A stretch of DNA of 64,000 bases from Mesosutterella porci (lineage in GTDB: Bacteria; Pseudomonadota; Gammaproteobacteria; Burkholderiales; Burkholderiaceae_F), in NCBI RefSeq assembly GCF_022134585.1, contig NZ_JAKNCT010000011.1, forward strand, positions 43,737 through 107,736, given 5' to 3'. How positions within the stretch are numbered: position 1 is the first letter of the stretch; the number at the start of each line of letters is the position of its first letter. The translations under genes were made by a program, and so were the position numbers. Below are positions 54,163-63,668 of the stretch, in pieces. Below the pieces are notes generated by a model. That model did no database searches and was not told where the DNA came from. It was given only the letters and a program-made list of their open reading frames with translations.

Positions 54163-55800
54163 ATGTTTCTTCGCACCGCATTCACTGTGCTGGCAGGCCT
54201 GCTGCTTGCCTCCACCGGACAGGCTCAGAGCGTCCAGACCGACGGTTCGCCTTCCGTGGAGCCTAAAGCCCAGGCAACCCCGGCTCCCGGCGCGGACGCT
54301 CTCCGCGGCCCGCTGGCGCAGTCGGAGGAAGCCGCCGGACCTGAGGTCTGGGGACGGATCAGGCGCGGCTTCAAGATGCCGACGCTGGACAGCCCCAAGG
54401 TCGACAGCCAGCTCGGGTCGCTCACGAGGCACCCTCAGAGCTTCACGCGCTCGGCGGAAAGGGCCGGTCTGTATCTTTATCACATCGTCGGCCAGGTCGA
54501 ATCCCGGGGCATGCCCATGGAGCTGGCGCTGCTGCCCTTCGTGGAAAGCTCCTTCATGCCGACAGCCGTCTCTCCGGCCAAAGCCTCGGGGCTTTGGCAG
54601 TTCATCCCCAGCACCGGAACCACCTATTCGCTGGAGCAAAACCTCTGGAAAGATGAGCGCAGAGATGTCATTGAAAGCACGCGGGCAGCTCTTGATTATT
54701 TTCAGAAGCTCTACGACCAGTTCCATGACTGGCACCTCGCGCTCGCCGCGTACAACTGGGGGGAAGGAAATGTCCAGAAGGCGATCGACCGAAACGCCGC
54801 CGCAGGGCTTCCAACCGACTACCAGCACCTGAGGATGCCTGCCGAGACGGCCAACTACGTGCCCAGGCTCGAGGCCGTCAAACGCATCGTGCAGAACCCC
54901 GACCGCTACGGCATCACTCTCCCGGACATAGGCAGCGAGCCTTATTTCGTCCAGGTTTTCAGGGACAAGGACATCGACATCAAAACCGCCGCAAGACTCG
55001 CGGACATGAAGCTCGAGGACTTCACGATGCTCAATCCGGGGTTCAACCGCCCCGTCATCGTGGGCGCCCATGAAAACGCCATGCTGATTCCCGCGGACAA
55101 TCTCGACAAGTTCATGGAAAACCTCGCTCGCTGGCGCTCCAACGGCCGCCGGGTCTCTTCCTGGAAGACTCATCGGATGCAGCCCGGCGAGAGCCTCCTC
55201 AACATCGCGGAAAACAACGGCATGACCATCGAGGAGATCCGCGAGGTCAACCGCATTCCGAGCAACCGGCGGGTCGCCCAAAACTCACTGCTCCTTGTGA
55301 GGGCAGACTCCGGAGAACCCCGAGATGAAATTGAGGCCGGAGGCGCCTTCTTCCGCCTCGAGCCCGTGCCCTCGGTGCCGAAGGTCCGCTACCGTCAGAT
55401 ACGCTACCGCGTCCGCAAGGGCGACACGCTCGATGACATCGCCGACCGCATGCACATCACCAAGCGCTCGATCATTGTGACCAACCGCCTGCGCCAGGCG
55501 AAGATTCACAAGGGCCAGAGCCTTACGCTGACAGTGCCGGTCATTAACCGCTCGCCTGACATCGAGCGCATCTCCGCGGAAAATGCAGCCTACAGGGAAT
55601 CGCGCCGGTACCGCCTGAACGCCAATCCCCCGAAAAAATCGGCCAGACGCTCCGCCGCCTCGGGCAAGGTCTCGAAAAAAGCCTCCACGCCTAAAAAGAG
55701 CGCCGCCGGGAATGCGAAGCGCAAGAGCTCAGCGCCGGCCGCCAAGCGCCCTGCACAGAACAAGAAAAAAAATAAAAAGGCCGCACGGCGTCAGGGCTGA
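54163..55800 (+). CDS. mltD: Membrane-bound lytic murein transglycosylase D
   Basis: 545 residues: a signal peptide (LRTAFTVLAGLLLASTGQAQS), the transglycosylase SLT domain with catalytic Glu128 in LLPFVESSFMPTAVSPAKASGLWQF and AAYNWGEGNV, and two LysM repeats (about 345-385 and 418-462: MQPGESLLNIAENNGMTIEE, VRKGDTLDDIADRMHITKR) that bind peptidoglycan. No lipobox is seen. The last 60 residues form a very basic Lys/Ala/Arg tail (KKSARRSAAS...), which is longer than usual. In E. coli mltD is also in the rnhA-dnaQ neighbourhood. Confidence 0.93.
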   Translation: MFLRTAFTVLAGLLLASTGQAQSVQTDGSPSVEPKAQATPAPGADALRGPLAQSEEAAGPEVWGRIRRGFKMPTLDSPKVDSQLGSLTRHPQSFTRSAERAGLYLYHIVGQVESRGMPMELALLPFVESSFMPTAVSPAKASGLWQFIPSTGTTYSLEQNLWKDERRDVIESTRAALDYFQKLYDQFHDWHLALAAYNWGEGNVQKAIDRNAAAGLPTDYQHLRMPAETANYVPRLEAVKRIVQNPDRYGITLPDIGSEPYFVQVFRDKDIDIKTAARLADMKLEDFTMLNPGFNRPVIVGAHENAMLIPADNLDKFMENLARWRSNGRRVSSWKTHRMQPGESLLNIAENNGMTIEEIREVNRIPSNRRVAQNSLLLVRADSGEPRDEIEAGGAFFRLEPVPSVPKVRYRQIRYRVRKGDTLDDIADRMHITKRSIIVTNRLRQAKIHKGQSLTLTVPVINRSPDIERISAENAAYRESRRYRLNANPPKKSARRSAASGKVSKKASTPKKSAAGNAKRKSSAPAAKRPAQNKKKNKKAARRQG

Positions 55801-55825
55801 GCGGGACTGAGGGCTTCCGTTCAGT

Positions 55826-55883
55826 TGCTACAATGTCGGCATCGATCCCCCGGTTCGCATTCCGGGGAGTTTCTTGTATTTTT
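55826..55883 (+). promoter_or_regulatory. fabI promoter and leader hairpin
   Basis: An extended -10 element TG-C-TACAAT (55826-55834) lies 63 bases before fabI. CCCCGG (55848-55853) pairs with CCGGGG (55862-55867), followed by the T-rich AGTTTCTTGTATTTTT. The hairpin either ends mltD transcription or attenuates fabI. Confidence 0.4.
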
Positions 55884-55896
55884 CTGAGTGAGCATT

Positions 55897-56685
55897 ATGG
55901 GATTCCTAAACGGAAAAAAGTTTCTGATCACAGGCGTGCTTTCCAACCGCTCCATTGCCTACGGCATAGCGAAAGCCTGCCGCAGGGAAGGCGCTGAACT
56001 CGCTTTTTCCTACGCCGGCGAGCACGCCAGGGAAAGAATCGGGAAATTCGCCGAAGAATTCGGCAGCGACGTGATTTTCCCGCTCGATGTCACTCAGGAT
56101 GACCAGATTGCCGCCGCCGTCAGTCTGCTCAAGGAGCGCTGGGGCGGACTCGACGGTTTCGTCCACTCCATCGGATATGCGCCCCGCGAGGCGATTTCCG
56201 GGGACTTCCTTGAGGGGCTTTCCCGCTCCGCCTTCGCCACGGCCATGGACATCTCCGCCTATTCTTTCCCGGCCCTGGCCAAGGCCTTTCTGCCGCTCAT
56301 GAAGGGCAGACAGGCCTCTGTTCTGACGCTTACGTATCTGGGCAGCGAGCGCGCTGTTCCGAATTACAACACGATGGGCCTCGCCAAGGCCGCCCTCGAG
56401 GCCTCCACACGCTATCTCGCGCTGTCCCTCGGAGCGGACGGAATCAGGGCTAACGCCATTTCCTCCGGCCCGATCAAGACGCTGGCCGCCGCCGGGATCA
56501 AGGATTTCGGGAAAATGCTGCACCAGACGGAGCAGGCCTCTCCGCTCAAGAAGAACGTGACAACCGATGAAGTCGGCAACGCGGCCGCCTTCCTGCTGTC
56601 GGATCTGGCAAGCGGCATCACCGGCGACATCGTCTACGTGGACGCCGGCTACCACATTGCCGCCGGAGTCGATGCGGGACAGTAA
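55897..56685 (+). CDS. fabI: Enoyl-[acyl-carrier-protein] reductase (NADH)
   Basis: 262 residues, last step of fatty-acid elongation and the triclosan target. MGFLNGKKFLITGVLSNRSIAYGIA is the family start; GTG three codons earlier is less likely. The active-site Y-x6-K is in NYNTMGLAKAALE, and the triclosan-pocket region TLTYLGSERAVPNY is intact. nadK follows after four bases. Confidence 0.96.
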   Translation: MGFLNGKKFLITGVLSNRSIAYGIAKACRREGAELAFSYAGEHARERIGKFAEEFGSDVIFPLDVTQDDQIAAAVSLLKERWGGLDGFVHSIGYAPREAISGDFLEGLSRSAFATAMDISAYSFPALAKAFLPLMKGRQASVLTLTYLGSERAVPNYNTMGLAKAALEASTRYLALSLGADGIRANAISSGPIKTLAAAGIKDFGKMLHQTEQASPLKKNVTTDEVGNAAAFLLSDLASGITGDIVYVDAGYHIAAGVDAGQ

Positions 56686-56689
56686 CGCA

Positions 56690-57598
56690 ATGCCCGTCTT
56701 TAAGAAAGCGGCCATCTTCGTCAAGCAGTCCGGGCTGCCGCGGTCGCTTCTTGCGAGGCTACTCGATGTGGTCTGCCGCTCGGGAGTCGAGCCCCTGCTC
56801 GATGAAGCTGCATTCAAAACCATGGGGGAAGGCAACCGCTGGAAACCGCACAGCCCGCAGGAGCTCGGCGAGAAGGCAGACGTCGCCATCGTGCTCGGCG
56901 GCGACGGCACAACCCTGGGAGTGGGCCGGCTGCTTGCCCCTTACGGCAGGCCCATCATCGGCATCAACGCCGGCCGGCTCGGGTTCATCACCGACATCGT
57001 CCTCGAAGAGGTTGAGCAGATCATCCCTCAGATGATGGAGGGGCGGTTCGTCCGCGACGACCGCCCCGTCATCGAGGGTTCGGTGCTGCACAAGGGAAAA
57101 AAGGTCTACGAGTCCAACGCCATCAATGACGCCGGCATCACGCACGGGCGGATCGGCGGAATGGTGGAGTTCACGATCTATGTCGACGGGCAGCGCATGT
57201 CCACGCAGAGAGCCGACGGCATCATCTACGCCACGACCACCGGCTCTACGGCCTACGCGCTCGCAGCCGGAGGCCCGATACTGCACCCGTCGCTGCTGGG
57301 CGCCGAGCTCGTCCCGGTTGCCCCGCACACGCTGACCAACCGGCCCATTGTCCTGCCGCTCTCCTCGGTCGTCGACATCGAGCTGACGGAAGTAAAGGAC
57401 GGCCAGGCGTATTTCGACATGCAGGAATTCTGGCCCATGGACGAGGGCGATGTGCTTCACATCCATGTCGGGAAAAATCACTTTTCGCTGCTGCATCCCG
57501 CCGGATACAACCACTTTGACCTTCTGAGGCGCAAGCTGAAATGGAACCTGATGCCGACCAATCCCGGCTTCAGCCAGCAGGAAACCTCGGGAGAGTGA
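56690..57598 (+). CDS. nadK: NAD kinase
   Basis: 302 residues, makes NADP. The GGDGTTLGVGR motif, NAGRLGFITDI, and the NE/D motif region YESNAINDAGITHGRIGGMVEFTIY, with TTGSTAYALAAGGPILHP. The start MPVFKKAAIFVK is just past the fabI stop. Confidence 0.95.
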   Translation: MPVFKKAAIFVKQSGLPRSLLARLLDVVCRSGVEPLLDEAAFKTMGEGNRWKPHSPQELGEKADVAIVLGGDGTTLGVGRLLAPYGRPIIGINAGRLGFITDIVLEEVEQIIPQMMEGRFVRDDRPVIEGSVLHKGKKVYESNAINDAGITHGRIGGMVEFTIYVDGQRMSTQRADGIIYATTTGSTAYALAAGGPILHPSLLGAELVPVAPHTLTNRPIVLPLSSVVDIELTEVKDGQAYFDMQEFWPMDEGDVLHIHVGKNHFSLLHPAGYNHFDLLRRKLKWNLMPTNPGFSQQETSGE

Positions 57599-57629
57599 GC
57601 GCGGAGCGGCGCTTTCTGGAGAACTGACG

Positions 57630-59303
57630 ATGCTGCAGTGCCTATCGCTTTCCGAGTTCGTCATTGTTCCTCACCTCAGCCTCGAGCTCGGCCCGGGATT
57701 CACGGCGCTCACCGGCGAAACCGGTGCCGGCAAGTCCATTCTGATCGACGCCCTGCAGCTGCTTCTCGGAGCCCGCGCCGACACGGTCGTCATTCGGGAA
57801 GGTGCGCCGAAGACTGAGATCAGCGCCATCTTCTCCTCCAGCAAAAGGCTGGAGCGCTGGCTCGCCCAGAACGGTTTTGATTCGGACAAGGAACTGCTGC
57901 TGCGCCGCACTCTGGACTCGTCAGGGCGCTCCCGGGCCTGGATCAACGGTTCACCGGCCACGGCGGCGCAGATGCGCGCCCTGGGCGAAAGACTCGTTGA
58001 CATTCACGGCCAGCACTCCAACCAGTCGCTGCTCAAGCCCCAGGAACAGCTGCGGCTGCTGGACGCCCATGGCGAAATTCTGGACAAGCGAAACGCCGTC
58101 CGGGAGCTCTACGAAACCTGGCAGGAAACCCGCCGCAGCCTGGAGTCTGCCGCCTCCAGGCTCGCGTCGCTGCAGGAGGAAATGAACCGCCTGTCCTGGA
58201 TGAGCGAAGACCTCGAGGCGCTAGCCCCGGAGCCGGGCGAGTGGGAGCGGATCTCTGAAGAGCACACCAGGCTGGCCAACGCATCCTCCATCGTCGAGGG
58301 AATAGGGAAGGCGCTGGAGGCGCTGTCCGACGACGATAACGCGTCAGCCGCCTCCTGCATCGGCCAGGCCAGCAGCAGGCTCGAGTCTCTGGCGCGCTAC
58401 GACCCGAAGCTCGAGAACCTTGTGCAGCAGCTCTCCGACGCCTCCAGCATAGTGGATGACGCCGCGAGCTCCCTCAGGCAGTACCTCGACTCCAGCGACC
58501 TCGACGAAGAGCGTTTCGCCGAGCTCGACCGCCGGCTTTCGGCCTTTTATGACACGGCCCGCAAATTCCACGCGAGGCCCGAGGACCTGGCGCAGCTTCG
58601 CAGTCAGGTGAAGGAAAAGCTTGCTGCGCTGGAGCAGGGTATTGACACCGAGGGGCTCTCCGAGGCTGAAAAAGAAGCGCGCGGGCGTTATATGCAGGCC
58701 GCCGCAGGCCTGTCGCGAAACCGCAAAAAAGCCGCGGCCTCCCTGTCCCGGGAGGTGACCAAAGCCATGCAGGTCCTGTCGATGGAGGGCGGACGGCTCG
58801 AAGTGAAGCTGAGCGAAACCGAGTCCGGCCCGTTCGGACTGGAGCGCTGCGACTTCCTGGTCGCGGGCCACGCGGGCGTCGCGCCCCGCGAGCTTACCAA
58901 GGTCGCCTCCGGCGGCGAACTCTCGAGGATCAGCCTCGCCATTGCCGTCATTACAGCCAAGGCCACGCCCGTTGGAACTCTTATCTTCGACGAGGTGGAC
59001 GCCGGCATCGGCGGAGCCGTAGCCGAAGTGGTGGGACGCTTCCTGCAGACGCTGGGCAGGGACAGGCAGGTGATCTGCGTCACGCACCAACCCCAGGTCG
59101 CCTGTTGCGCCGGCAGGCACCTGCATGTTGAAAAGCAGACTGCGGGCGGAGTGACAACGAGTTCCGTGAAAGCCCTCGGCAAGGAAGAAAGAGTCACGGA
59201 AATCGCACGAATGCTGGGAGGCATTCGAATGACCCAGGCCACGATCGTTCATGCCCGTGAGATGCTGAAAAACTCCGCCCCTTCAAAAGAGGCTTCCGAT
59301 TAG
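57630..59303 (+). CDS. recN: DNA repair protein RecN
   Basis: 557-residue SMC-like ATPase in double-strand break repair. Walker A LTGETGAGKSILIDAL near the N-terminus, a long coiled-coil middle, and the C-terminal signature KVASGGELSRISLAI with Walker B TLIFDEVDAGIGG. Linkage nadK-recN is conserved in Burkholderiales. Confidence 0.96.
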   Translation: MLQCLSLSEFVIVPHLSLELGPGFTALTGETGAGKSILIDALQLLLGARADTVVIREGAPKTEISAIFSSSKRLERWLAQNGFDSDKELLLRRTLDSSGRSRAWINGSPATAAQMRALGERLVDIHGQHSNQSLLKPQEQLRLLDAHGEILDKRNAVRELYETWQETRRSLESAASRLASLQEEMNRLSWMSEDLEALAPEPGEWERISEEHTRLANASSIVEGIGKALEALSDDDNASAASCIGQASSRLESLARYDPKLENLVQQLSDASSIVDDAASSLRQYLDSSDLDEERFAELDRRLSAFYDTARKFHARPEDLAQLRSQVKEKLAALEQGIDTEGLSEAEKEARGRYMQAAAGLSRNRKKAAASLSREVTKAMQVLSMEGGRLEVKLSETESGPFGLERCDFLVAGHAGVAPRELTKVASGGELSRISLAIAVITAKATPVGTLIFDEVDAGIGGAVAEVVGRFLQTLGRDRQVICVTHQPQVACCAGRHLHVEKQTAGGVTTSSVKALGKEERVTEIARMLGGIRMTQATIVHAREMLKNSAPSKEASD

Positions 59304-59345
59304 AATGCGGTTTTTCAGGAATTTTTTGTCTAGCTGCCGCTGGTT

Positions 59346-60944
59346 ATGCTGATTTTCTCCCGCCTCAGCCCGGGCCCGTTCTCCCGCAGAAACATATGGC
59401 GCTGGGGCTTCGCTCTGATCCTAACGTCCGCCTTCAACCTCGTGCTGCCTGCCGCCATGGGCTACTCGCACTCTGGAGACATGCCGTGGAAAAGCCTCGA
59501 CCCGGTGAACTTCCTTGTCCCGGTGCTGGCCCTGCTGATTCTCTCCCAGCACTGGCTGACCAGACGGCTGATCGCCATCCCGGCCGTTGCGGCCGCCGCT
59601 CTGTATTTTCCCGCGGGCATGCTCTACGGCAGACCCAATATTCTGATATCTGTCGCCCTGCTTCAGACCAATCCGGCGGAAGCCGCCGAGTTTGCCTCCA
59701 ATACGCCGCCCTGGCTGTTCCTGGGGACGGCCGGCATGCTGGTTCTGGGGCTGGCTGCCATCCGGGTCTGCCGGAATCTGCAGCTGAGGGCCGCGCCCGT
59801 GTGCTGCTGCGCCATCGCGCTCGCCGCCGCCGTCTGGATCCAGACTTACGGGCGCGGCCGGGATCTGGATTCAATCCAGGCCGTCGGCTTTGCCAAGGAT
59901 CTGGCCGTTTCGGCCTGGTCCGGAGCGCAGGAGCTCCGTGACGAGGCCTCTGCACCGGAACCGAGCTGGGCTGACGTCACCGCAAAGCCCCGCTTCCAGG
60001 ACTACGTCCTGGTGATTGGCGAAAGCCAGAGAAGAGACTATGCATCGGTGTACGGCTACCCGCTGGACACGACCCCCTTTCTCAGGAAATCGCCCGGCAT
60101 TTTTTTCAGCCACTTCGTCGCCCCCGGCGGCAACACCGGGATCTCGCTGCCCAGACTCCTGTCGCTGAACAAGCCCGGAACGGACAGCTTCAACAGCGCC
60201 AACAATGTCCTCACTCTGGCCAACAGCGCCGGATTCAACACCTGGTGGCTTTCAAACCAGGGCCGCGGCGGGGCCTATGACAACCCCATCGCCCAGATCG
60301 GCGTTCGGGCCAAGCACACGATCTGGCTCAAGGGCAATTACGCAGATCCCAACGTGGACGACTTCGAGCTGCTGCCCAAGCTGCGCGAGGCACTCGACAC
60401 ACCCGCAGATGGTCCCAGGCTTTTCGTGCTCCACCTGATGGGCTCCCACCCGACCTTCTGCACACGTCTCTCGGGCCGCGCCGTCGAATGGGACGTGGGA
60501 GATCCCAGCATGTCCTGCTACCTCACGACTTATCGGATGATGGACGAGATGATTGAAAAAATCGTCAGAATGCTCGGCAGCCGAGGCAGGACTTGGTCGC
60601 TTCTTTACTTCGCCGATCACGGCCTGTCCATGCAGCCCAAGCCCGGAACGGAAACCGGCAAAGAGCTCGAGCACGGGTACGACGCGAGACAGAATTACGA
60701 CGTCCCGCTTTTCTCCATCTCAAGCACCAGCACGACCCACGAGGTCAATCCGGCAGCCCGCAGCGGATTCCGAATGCTTCAGGGACTCGCCCAGTGGCTC
60801 GGCATCAGCACCTCCACTTTCCCCGCAGACTCCGAGGCAGACTTCTGGGGACGTAAGGACGACAGCCGGGTGCGCGTTTTCGGCAACCACGATTACAGCA
60901 AGCTCAAAGATGACCCGCCTGTCATCTACGAGCTGAAAAAATAA
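59346..60944 (+). CDS. Phosphoethanolamine transferase-like membrane sulfatase-fold enzyme
   Basis: 532 residues: about five N-terminal membrane helices (residues 20-165) and a periplasmic alkaline-phosphatase-fold domain from about 215. Typical EptA/OpgE/YhbX blocks are VLVIGESQRRDYASVYGY, GGNTGISLPRLLSL (the Thr would be the phosphoryl-accepting nucleophile), HLMGSHPTFCTRL and LLYFADHGLS. Enzymes of this family decorate lipid A or LPS core, and some cause polymyxin resistance; the target here cannot be decided from sequence. Confidence 0.85.
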   Translation: MLIFSRLSPGPFSRRNIWRWGFALILTSAFNLVLPAAMGYSHSGDMPWKSLDPVNFLVPVLALLILSQHWLTRRLIAIPAVAAAALYFPAGMLYGRPNILISVALLQTNPAEAAEFASNTPPWLFLGTAGMLVLGLAAIRVCRNLQLRAAPVCCCAIALAAAVWIQTYGRGRDLDSIQAVGFAKDLAVSAWSGAQELRDEASAPEPSWADVTAKPRFQDYVLVIGESQRRDYASVYGYPLDTTPFLRKSPGIFFSHFVAPGGNTGISLPRLLSLNKPGTDSFNSANNVLTLANSAGFNTWWLSNQGRGGAYDNPIAQIGVRAKHTIWLKGNYADPNVDDFELLPKLREALDTPADGPRLFVLHLMGSHPTFCTRLSGRAVEWDVGDPSMSCYLTTYRMMDEMIEKIVRMLGSRGRTWSLLYFADHGLSMQPKPGTETGKELEHGYDARQNYDVPLFSISSTSTTHEVNPAARSGFRMLQGLAQWLGISTSTFPADSEADFWGRKDDSRVRVFGNHDYSKLKDDPPVIYELKK

Positions 60945-60972
60945 CGGCTGATCCGCGGAGCGGAGAGCAACC

Positions 60973-61440
60973 TCAACGGCCGGATTTCTCCCGCTCTTTT
61001 TTCTGGCAGGCCGAGCAGATGCCGTAAAGCGACAGGGAATGGCTTTCCAGCCGGAAGCCGAACCGTTTGGCTATTTCCTTCTGACGCTCCTCGATGTCGC
61101 GGTCCACGAATTCCTCTACCGCGCCGCACCGGGTGCAGACCAGATGGTCGTGGTGGTAGCCGTCATCGAGTTCGAACGTCGCAAAACCTTCCCCAAAATG
61201 ATGCCTCGTCAGCAACCCCGCGGCCTCAAACTGGGTGAGCACGCGGTACACCGTGGCAAGGCCGATATCCATATTTTCAGCAAGCAGCTCTTTATAAACG
61301 CCATCGGCCGACATATGCCGGCTTCCCTTCTGGGACTCGCGCTGGAAAATCTCAAGTATCTTCATTCTCGGGCCGGTTGCCTTCAGGCCCGCCTGCTTCA
61401 GCTCTGCCAGCTGATCATGCCGCTTTTCGCTTTCACTCAT
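60973..61440 (-). CDS. fur: Ferric uptake regulator Fur
   Basis: 155 residues. N-terminal winged helix ([33 protein letters not shown]), regulatory metal ligands [23 protein letters not shown], and zinc cysteines in [10 protein letters not shown] and [13 protein letters not shown] of MSESEK is the start; an upstream TTG is rejected. Divergent from bamE, the classical arrangement in beta- and gammaproteobacteria. Confidence 0.96.
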   Translation of the reverse strand: MSESEKRHDQLAELKQAGLKATGPRMKILEIFQRESQKGSRHMSADGVYKELLAENMDIGLATVYRVLTQFEAAGLLTRHHFGEGFATFELDDGYHHDHLVCTRCGAVEEFVDRDIEERQKEIAKRFGFRLESHSLSLYGICSACQKKEREKSGR

Positions 61441-61469
61441 AGACAAAGACTCTGCGGAAGTTTTCTCTT

Positions 61470-61498
61470 TTGTCTTATGATACGTGAAGTTTTATAAA
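61470..61498 (+). promoter_or_regulatory. bamE promoter
   Basis: TTGTCT (61470-61475) and TATAAA (61493-61498) are 17 bases apart, 35 bases upstream of the bamE ATG. I saw no good Fur box in the fur-bamE gap. Confidence 0.7.
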
Positions 61499-61532
61499 CA
61501 GTTCACTTAGGCATCTTTCTCGTCGGATACAT

Positions 61533-62060
61533 ATGGCACTCCCGCATAAGCTGCTCGCAGCTACCGTTATTGCATCTGCCTGCTCACTGCTGGCAGGCTG
61601 CCAGACCATGTCCAGAGCCTGGGATTCCGCCGTCGCGTGGACCCCGACTTTTCTACATCCCTACCGCCCGGACGTCCATCAGGGCAATCTCGTCACCTCG
61701 GAGATGATCGGGCAGCTGGAAAAAGGCATGTCTCCCGAGCAGGTGCAGTTTCTCCTGGGCCGGCCGCTGCTCCAGGATGTGTTCCATAAAGACCGCTGGG
61801 ATTACGTTTATTACCTGAACCGCCGCAGCGGCGACACCGAGATCCGCAAGCTCACGGTGTACTTCGGCAACGACGGCCGCGTCTCCAGGTGGACTGCAGA
61901 TCAAATGCCGGACGAAACGACGGCAGACCTGCTGATTCTCAACGACAAGGATGCCCTTGAGAAGAACAAGCAGAAAAAACAGGAGACCACCTCCGCCCCT
62001 GCTGACAAGACCAAGGGGACTGCCGGGCAGCCCTCCGAGCCAGTAAAGGAATCCAAATGA
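61533..62060 (+). CDS. bamE: Outer membrane protein assembly factor BamE
   Basis: 175 residues. A lipoprotein signal ends in the lipobox LLAGC (Cys23). The SmpA/OmlA domain has VTSEMIGQLEKGMSPEQVQFLLGRPLLQDVF, then RWDYVYYL. The C-terminal 40 residues are a Lys/Glu/Pro-rich tail. Member of the BAM complex inserting outer-membrane barrels. The stop overlaps the dapB start as ATGA. Confidence 0.94.
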   Translation: MALPHKLLAATVIASACSLLAGCQTMSRAWDSAVAWTPTFLHPYRPDVHQGNLVTSEMIGQLEKGMSPEQVQFLLGRPLLQDVFHKDRWDYVYYLNRRSGDTEIRKLTVYFGNDGRVSRWTADQMPDETTADLLILNDKDALEKNKQKKQETTSAPADKTKGTAGQPSEPVKESK

Positions 62061-62854
62061 TTAAGGTAGCCGTTTCAGGCATCTGCGGCCGGATGGGCCA
62101 GATGCTCGTCAAGGCCCTCGCGGCCGCAAAGGACATGGAGCTCAGCGCTGCCTTAGGGCGCGTCGGAAGCGCCGGCGTCGGCAAAGACGCAGGCGCCCCC
62201 AGCGGCATTGCGACGGGAGTTCCGGTCTCCGACGACCCGCAGGAGTTGCGCAAGGCCGATGTTGTCATTGATTTCTCGCGTCCTGAAGGAACGCTGGCGA
62301 TCCTGCCCGAATGCGTTCGGCTTAAAAAACCCGTTCTGATCGGAACAACGGGCTTTGACGCCGCAGAGAAAAAAGCGATCGAAGAGGCTTCCCGGTCGAT
62401 TCCCGTCATTCTCGCGCCCAACACCTCGGTCGGCGTCAACGCCGTTTTCCGCCTGGTCTCCGAGGCCGCCAGGCTACTGCCGGACACGGATGTGGAAATT
62501 GTGGAAATGCACCACCGCAACAAAGTCGACGCACCCTCCGGAACCGCGCTTGAAATGGGGCGGTGCATCGCGCGGGCCAGAGGCCAGGATTTCGATGAAG
62601 TGGCCATTCTTTCCCGCGAAGGCCACACAGGCCCGCGAAAGAATGGGACAATAGGCTTTGCCGCCCTCCGCGGAGGCGATGTCGTGGGAATCCACAAGGT
62701 CATATTCGCAGGAACCGGGGAAAGGGTTGAGATCTCCCATCACAGCACCACCCGGGAAGGCTATGCCGACGGCGCCCTTGTCGGGGCGCGTTTCCTCGTG
62801 AATCAGGCCGCAGGCCTGTACTCCATGGCCGACGTGCTCGGAATTCCCCGGTAA
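62057..62854 (+). CDS. dapB: 4-hydroxy-tetrahydrodipicolinate reductase
   Basis: 265 residues, lysine/diaminopimelate pathway. The Rossmann motif VSGICGRMGQMLV, the TTGFDA loop, APNTSVGVNAVF, and the substrate-binding EMHHRNKVDAPSGTAL motif. Coupled to bamE by overlap. Confidence 0.96.
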   Translation: MIKVAVSGICGRMGQMLVKALAAAKDMELSAALGRVGSAGVGKDAGAPSGIATGVPVSDDPQELRKADVVIDFSRPEGTLAILPECVRLKKPVLIGTTGFDAAEKKAIEEASRSIPVILAPNTSVGVNAVFRLVSEAARLLPDTDVEIVEMHHRNKVDAPSGTALEMGRCIARARGQDFDEVAILSREGHTGPRKNGTIGFAALRGGDVVGIHKVIFAGTGERVEISHHSTTREGYADGALVGARFLVNQAAGLYSMADVLGIPR

Positions 62855-62926
62855 ATCAGTTAAAGTTTGATCTGCAGGCCCCTGCAAAGGACCGCAGAGT
62901 TTCTTCTCTTGATTAGGCAGTAAAAA

Positions 62927-63208
62927 ATGCAAGAACAACTTGACGCACTCGATTCCATCGTCACGCAGCTCGTCCAGCGCGCGGATCACCTCCATCAGGA
63001 AAACGATGAGCTGAAAAAGCAGCTTTCCGACACTCAGGCGGAGCTGGCCAGCACCAAGGACGAGCTGGCCAAAACCCGCGGAAAGCTGGAAGACACCGGC
63101 ATCCGGATCGGCCTGCTGATCGAGCAGCTCACGCGCGACACCAACATCGAGCCGATCGTGGAGGAGGATGCCTCCGACCAGACTCAGGAGCAGAACGCGG
63201 CGGCCTGA
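62927..63208 (+). CDS. Small coiled-coil protein upstream of zapA
   Basis: 93 residues, mostly one coiled coil (LDSIVTQLVQRADHLHQENDELKKQL then TQAELASTKDELAKTRGKLE) and an acidic tail. Such short coiled-coil genes commonly precede zapA in beta- and gammaproteobacteria, and the fold resembles the cell-division protein ZapB, but identity with ZapB is not established. Confidence 0.75.
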   Translation: MQEQLDALDSIVTQLVQRADHLHQENDELKKQLSDTQAELASTKDELAKTRGKLEDTGIRIGLLIEQLTRDTNIEPIVEEDASDQTQEQNAAA

Positions 63209-63242
63209 CCCCCGGGCTGAGCGATAGCGGGACAGACCGCCT

Positions 63243-63602
63243 ATGTCAGATCTTTCTCTGAATATCATGGACCGGACCTTCCGTCTAGCCGTGGCTCCGG
63301 AAAATGCTGAAAAACTTCAGCGCTGCGGCGCGGAGCTCGATCGGAGAATGCGCGAAATCAGGGAATCCGGCAGGGTTCTCGGCTATGACCAGATCGCGGT
63401 CATGGTGGCGCTCGATCTCATATGGACCGGGTTCGACAAGGACGAAGAGGCGAGGATCAACAAAAGCAGGCAGCAAGAGGCTTCCAGCAAAATCGAGCAG
63501 CTTCGGGCCGAATGCGAAGCGGCGATTGCCCGCAACCAGCCCGAGCAGACCCCGGCGGAAAGCGCGCCGGAGGCTGTGGATGCCTCTCTGCCGCGGGATT
63601 AG
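63243..63602 (+). CDS. zapA: Cell division protein ZapA
   Basis: 119 residues. The compact N-terminal head (LSLNIMDRTFRLAVAPENAEKLQRCGAELDRRM) is followed by VLGYDQIAVMVALDLIW and a C-terminal helix; ZapA cross-links FtsZ filaments at the septum. The tail is Pro/Ala/Glu-rich. 6S RNA follows, as is usual. Confidence 0.9.
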   Translation: MSDLSLNIMDRTFRLAVAPENAEKLQRCGAELDRRMREIRESGRVLGYDQIAVMVALDLIWTGFDKDEEARINKSRQQEASSKIEQLRAECEAAIARNQPEQTPAESAPEAVDASLPRD

Positions 63603-63668
63603 AATGACAAAGAAAGGTGAGCGGCCCCGGAAGAAGGCTCAGTCCACTCGGGCCGCCATGAAAGTTTT

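Noticed and set aside
62873..62886. TGCAGGCCCCTGCA palindrome after dapB as operator or terminator
   Set aside because: The loop is too short for its full stem and the following sequence has no proper T run; no conserved site recognised.
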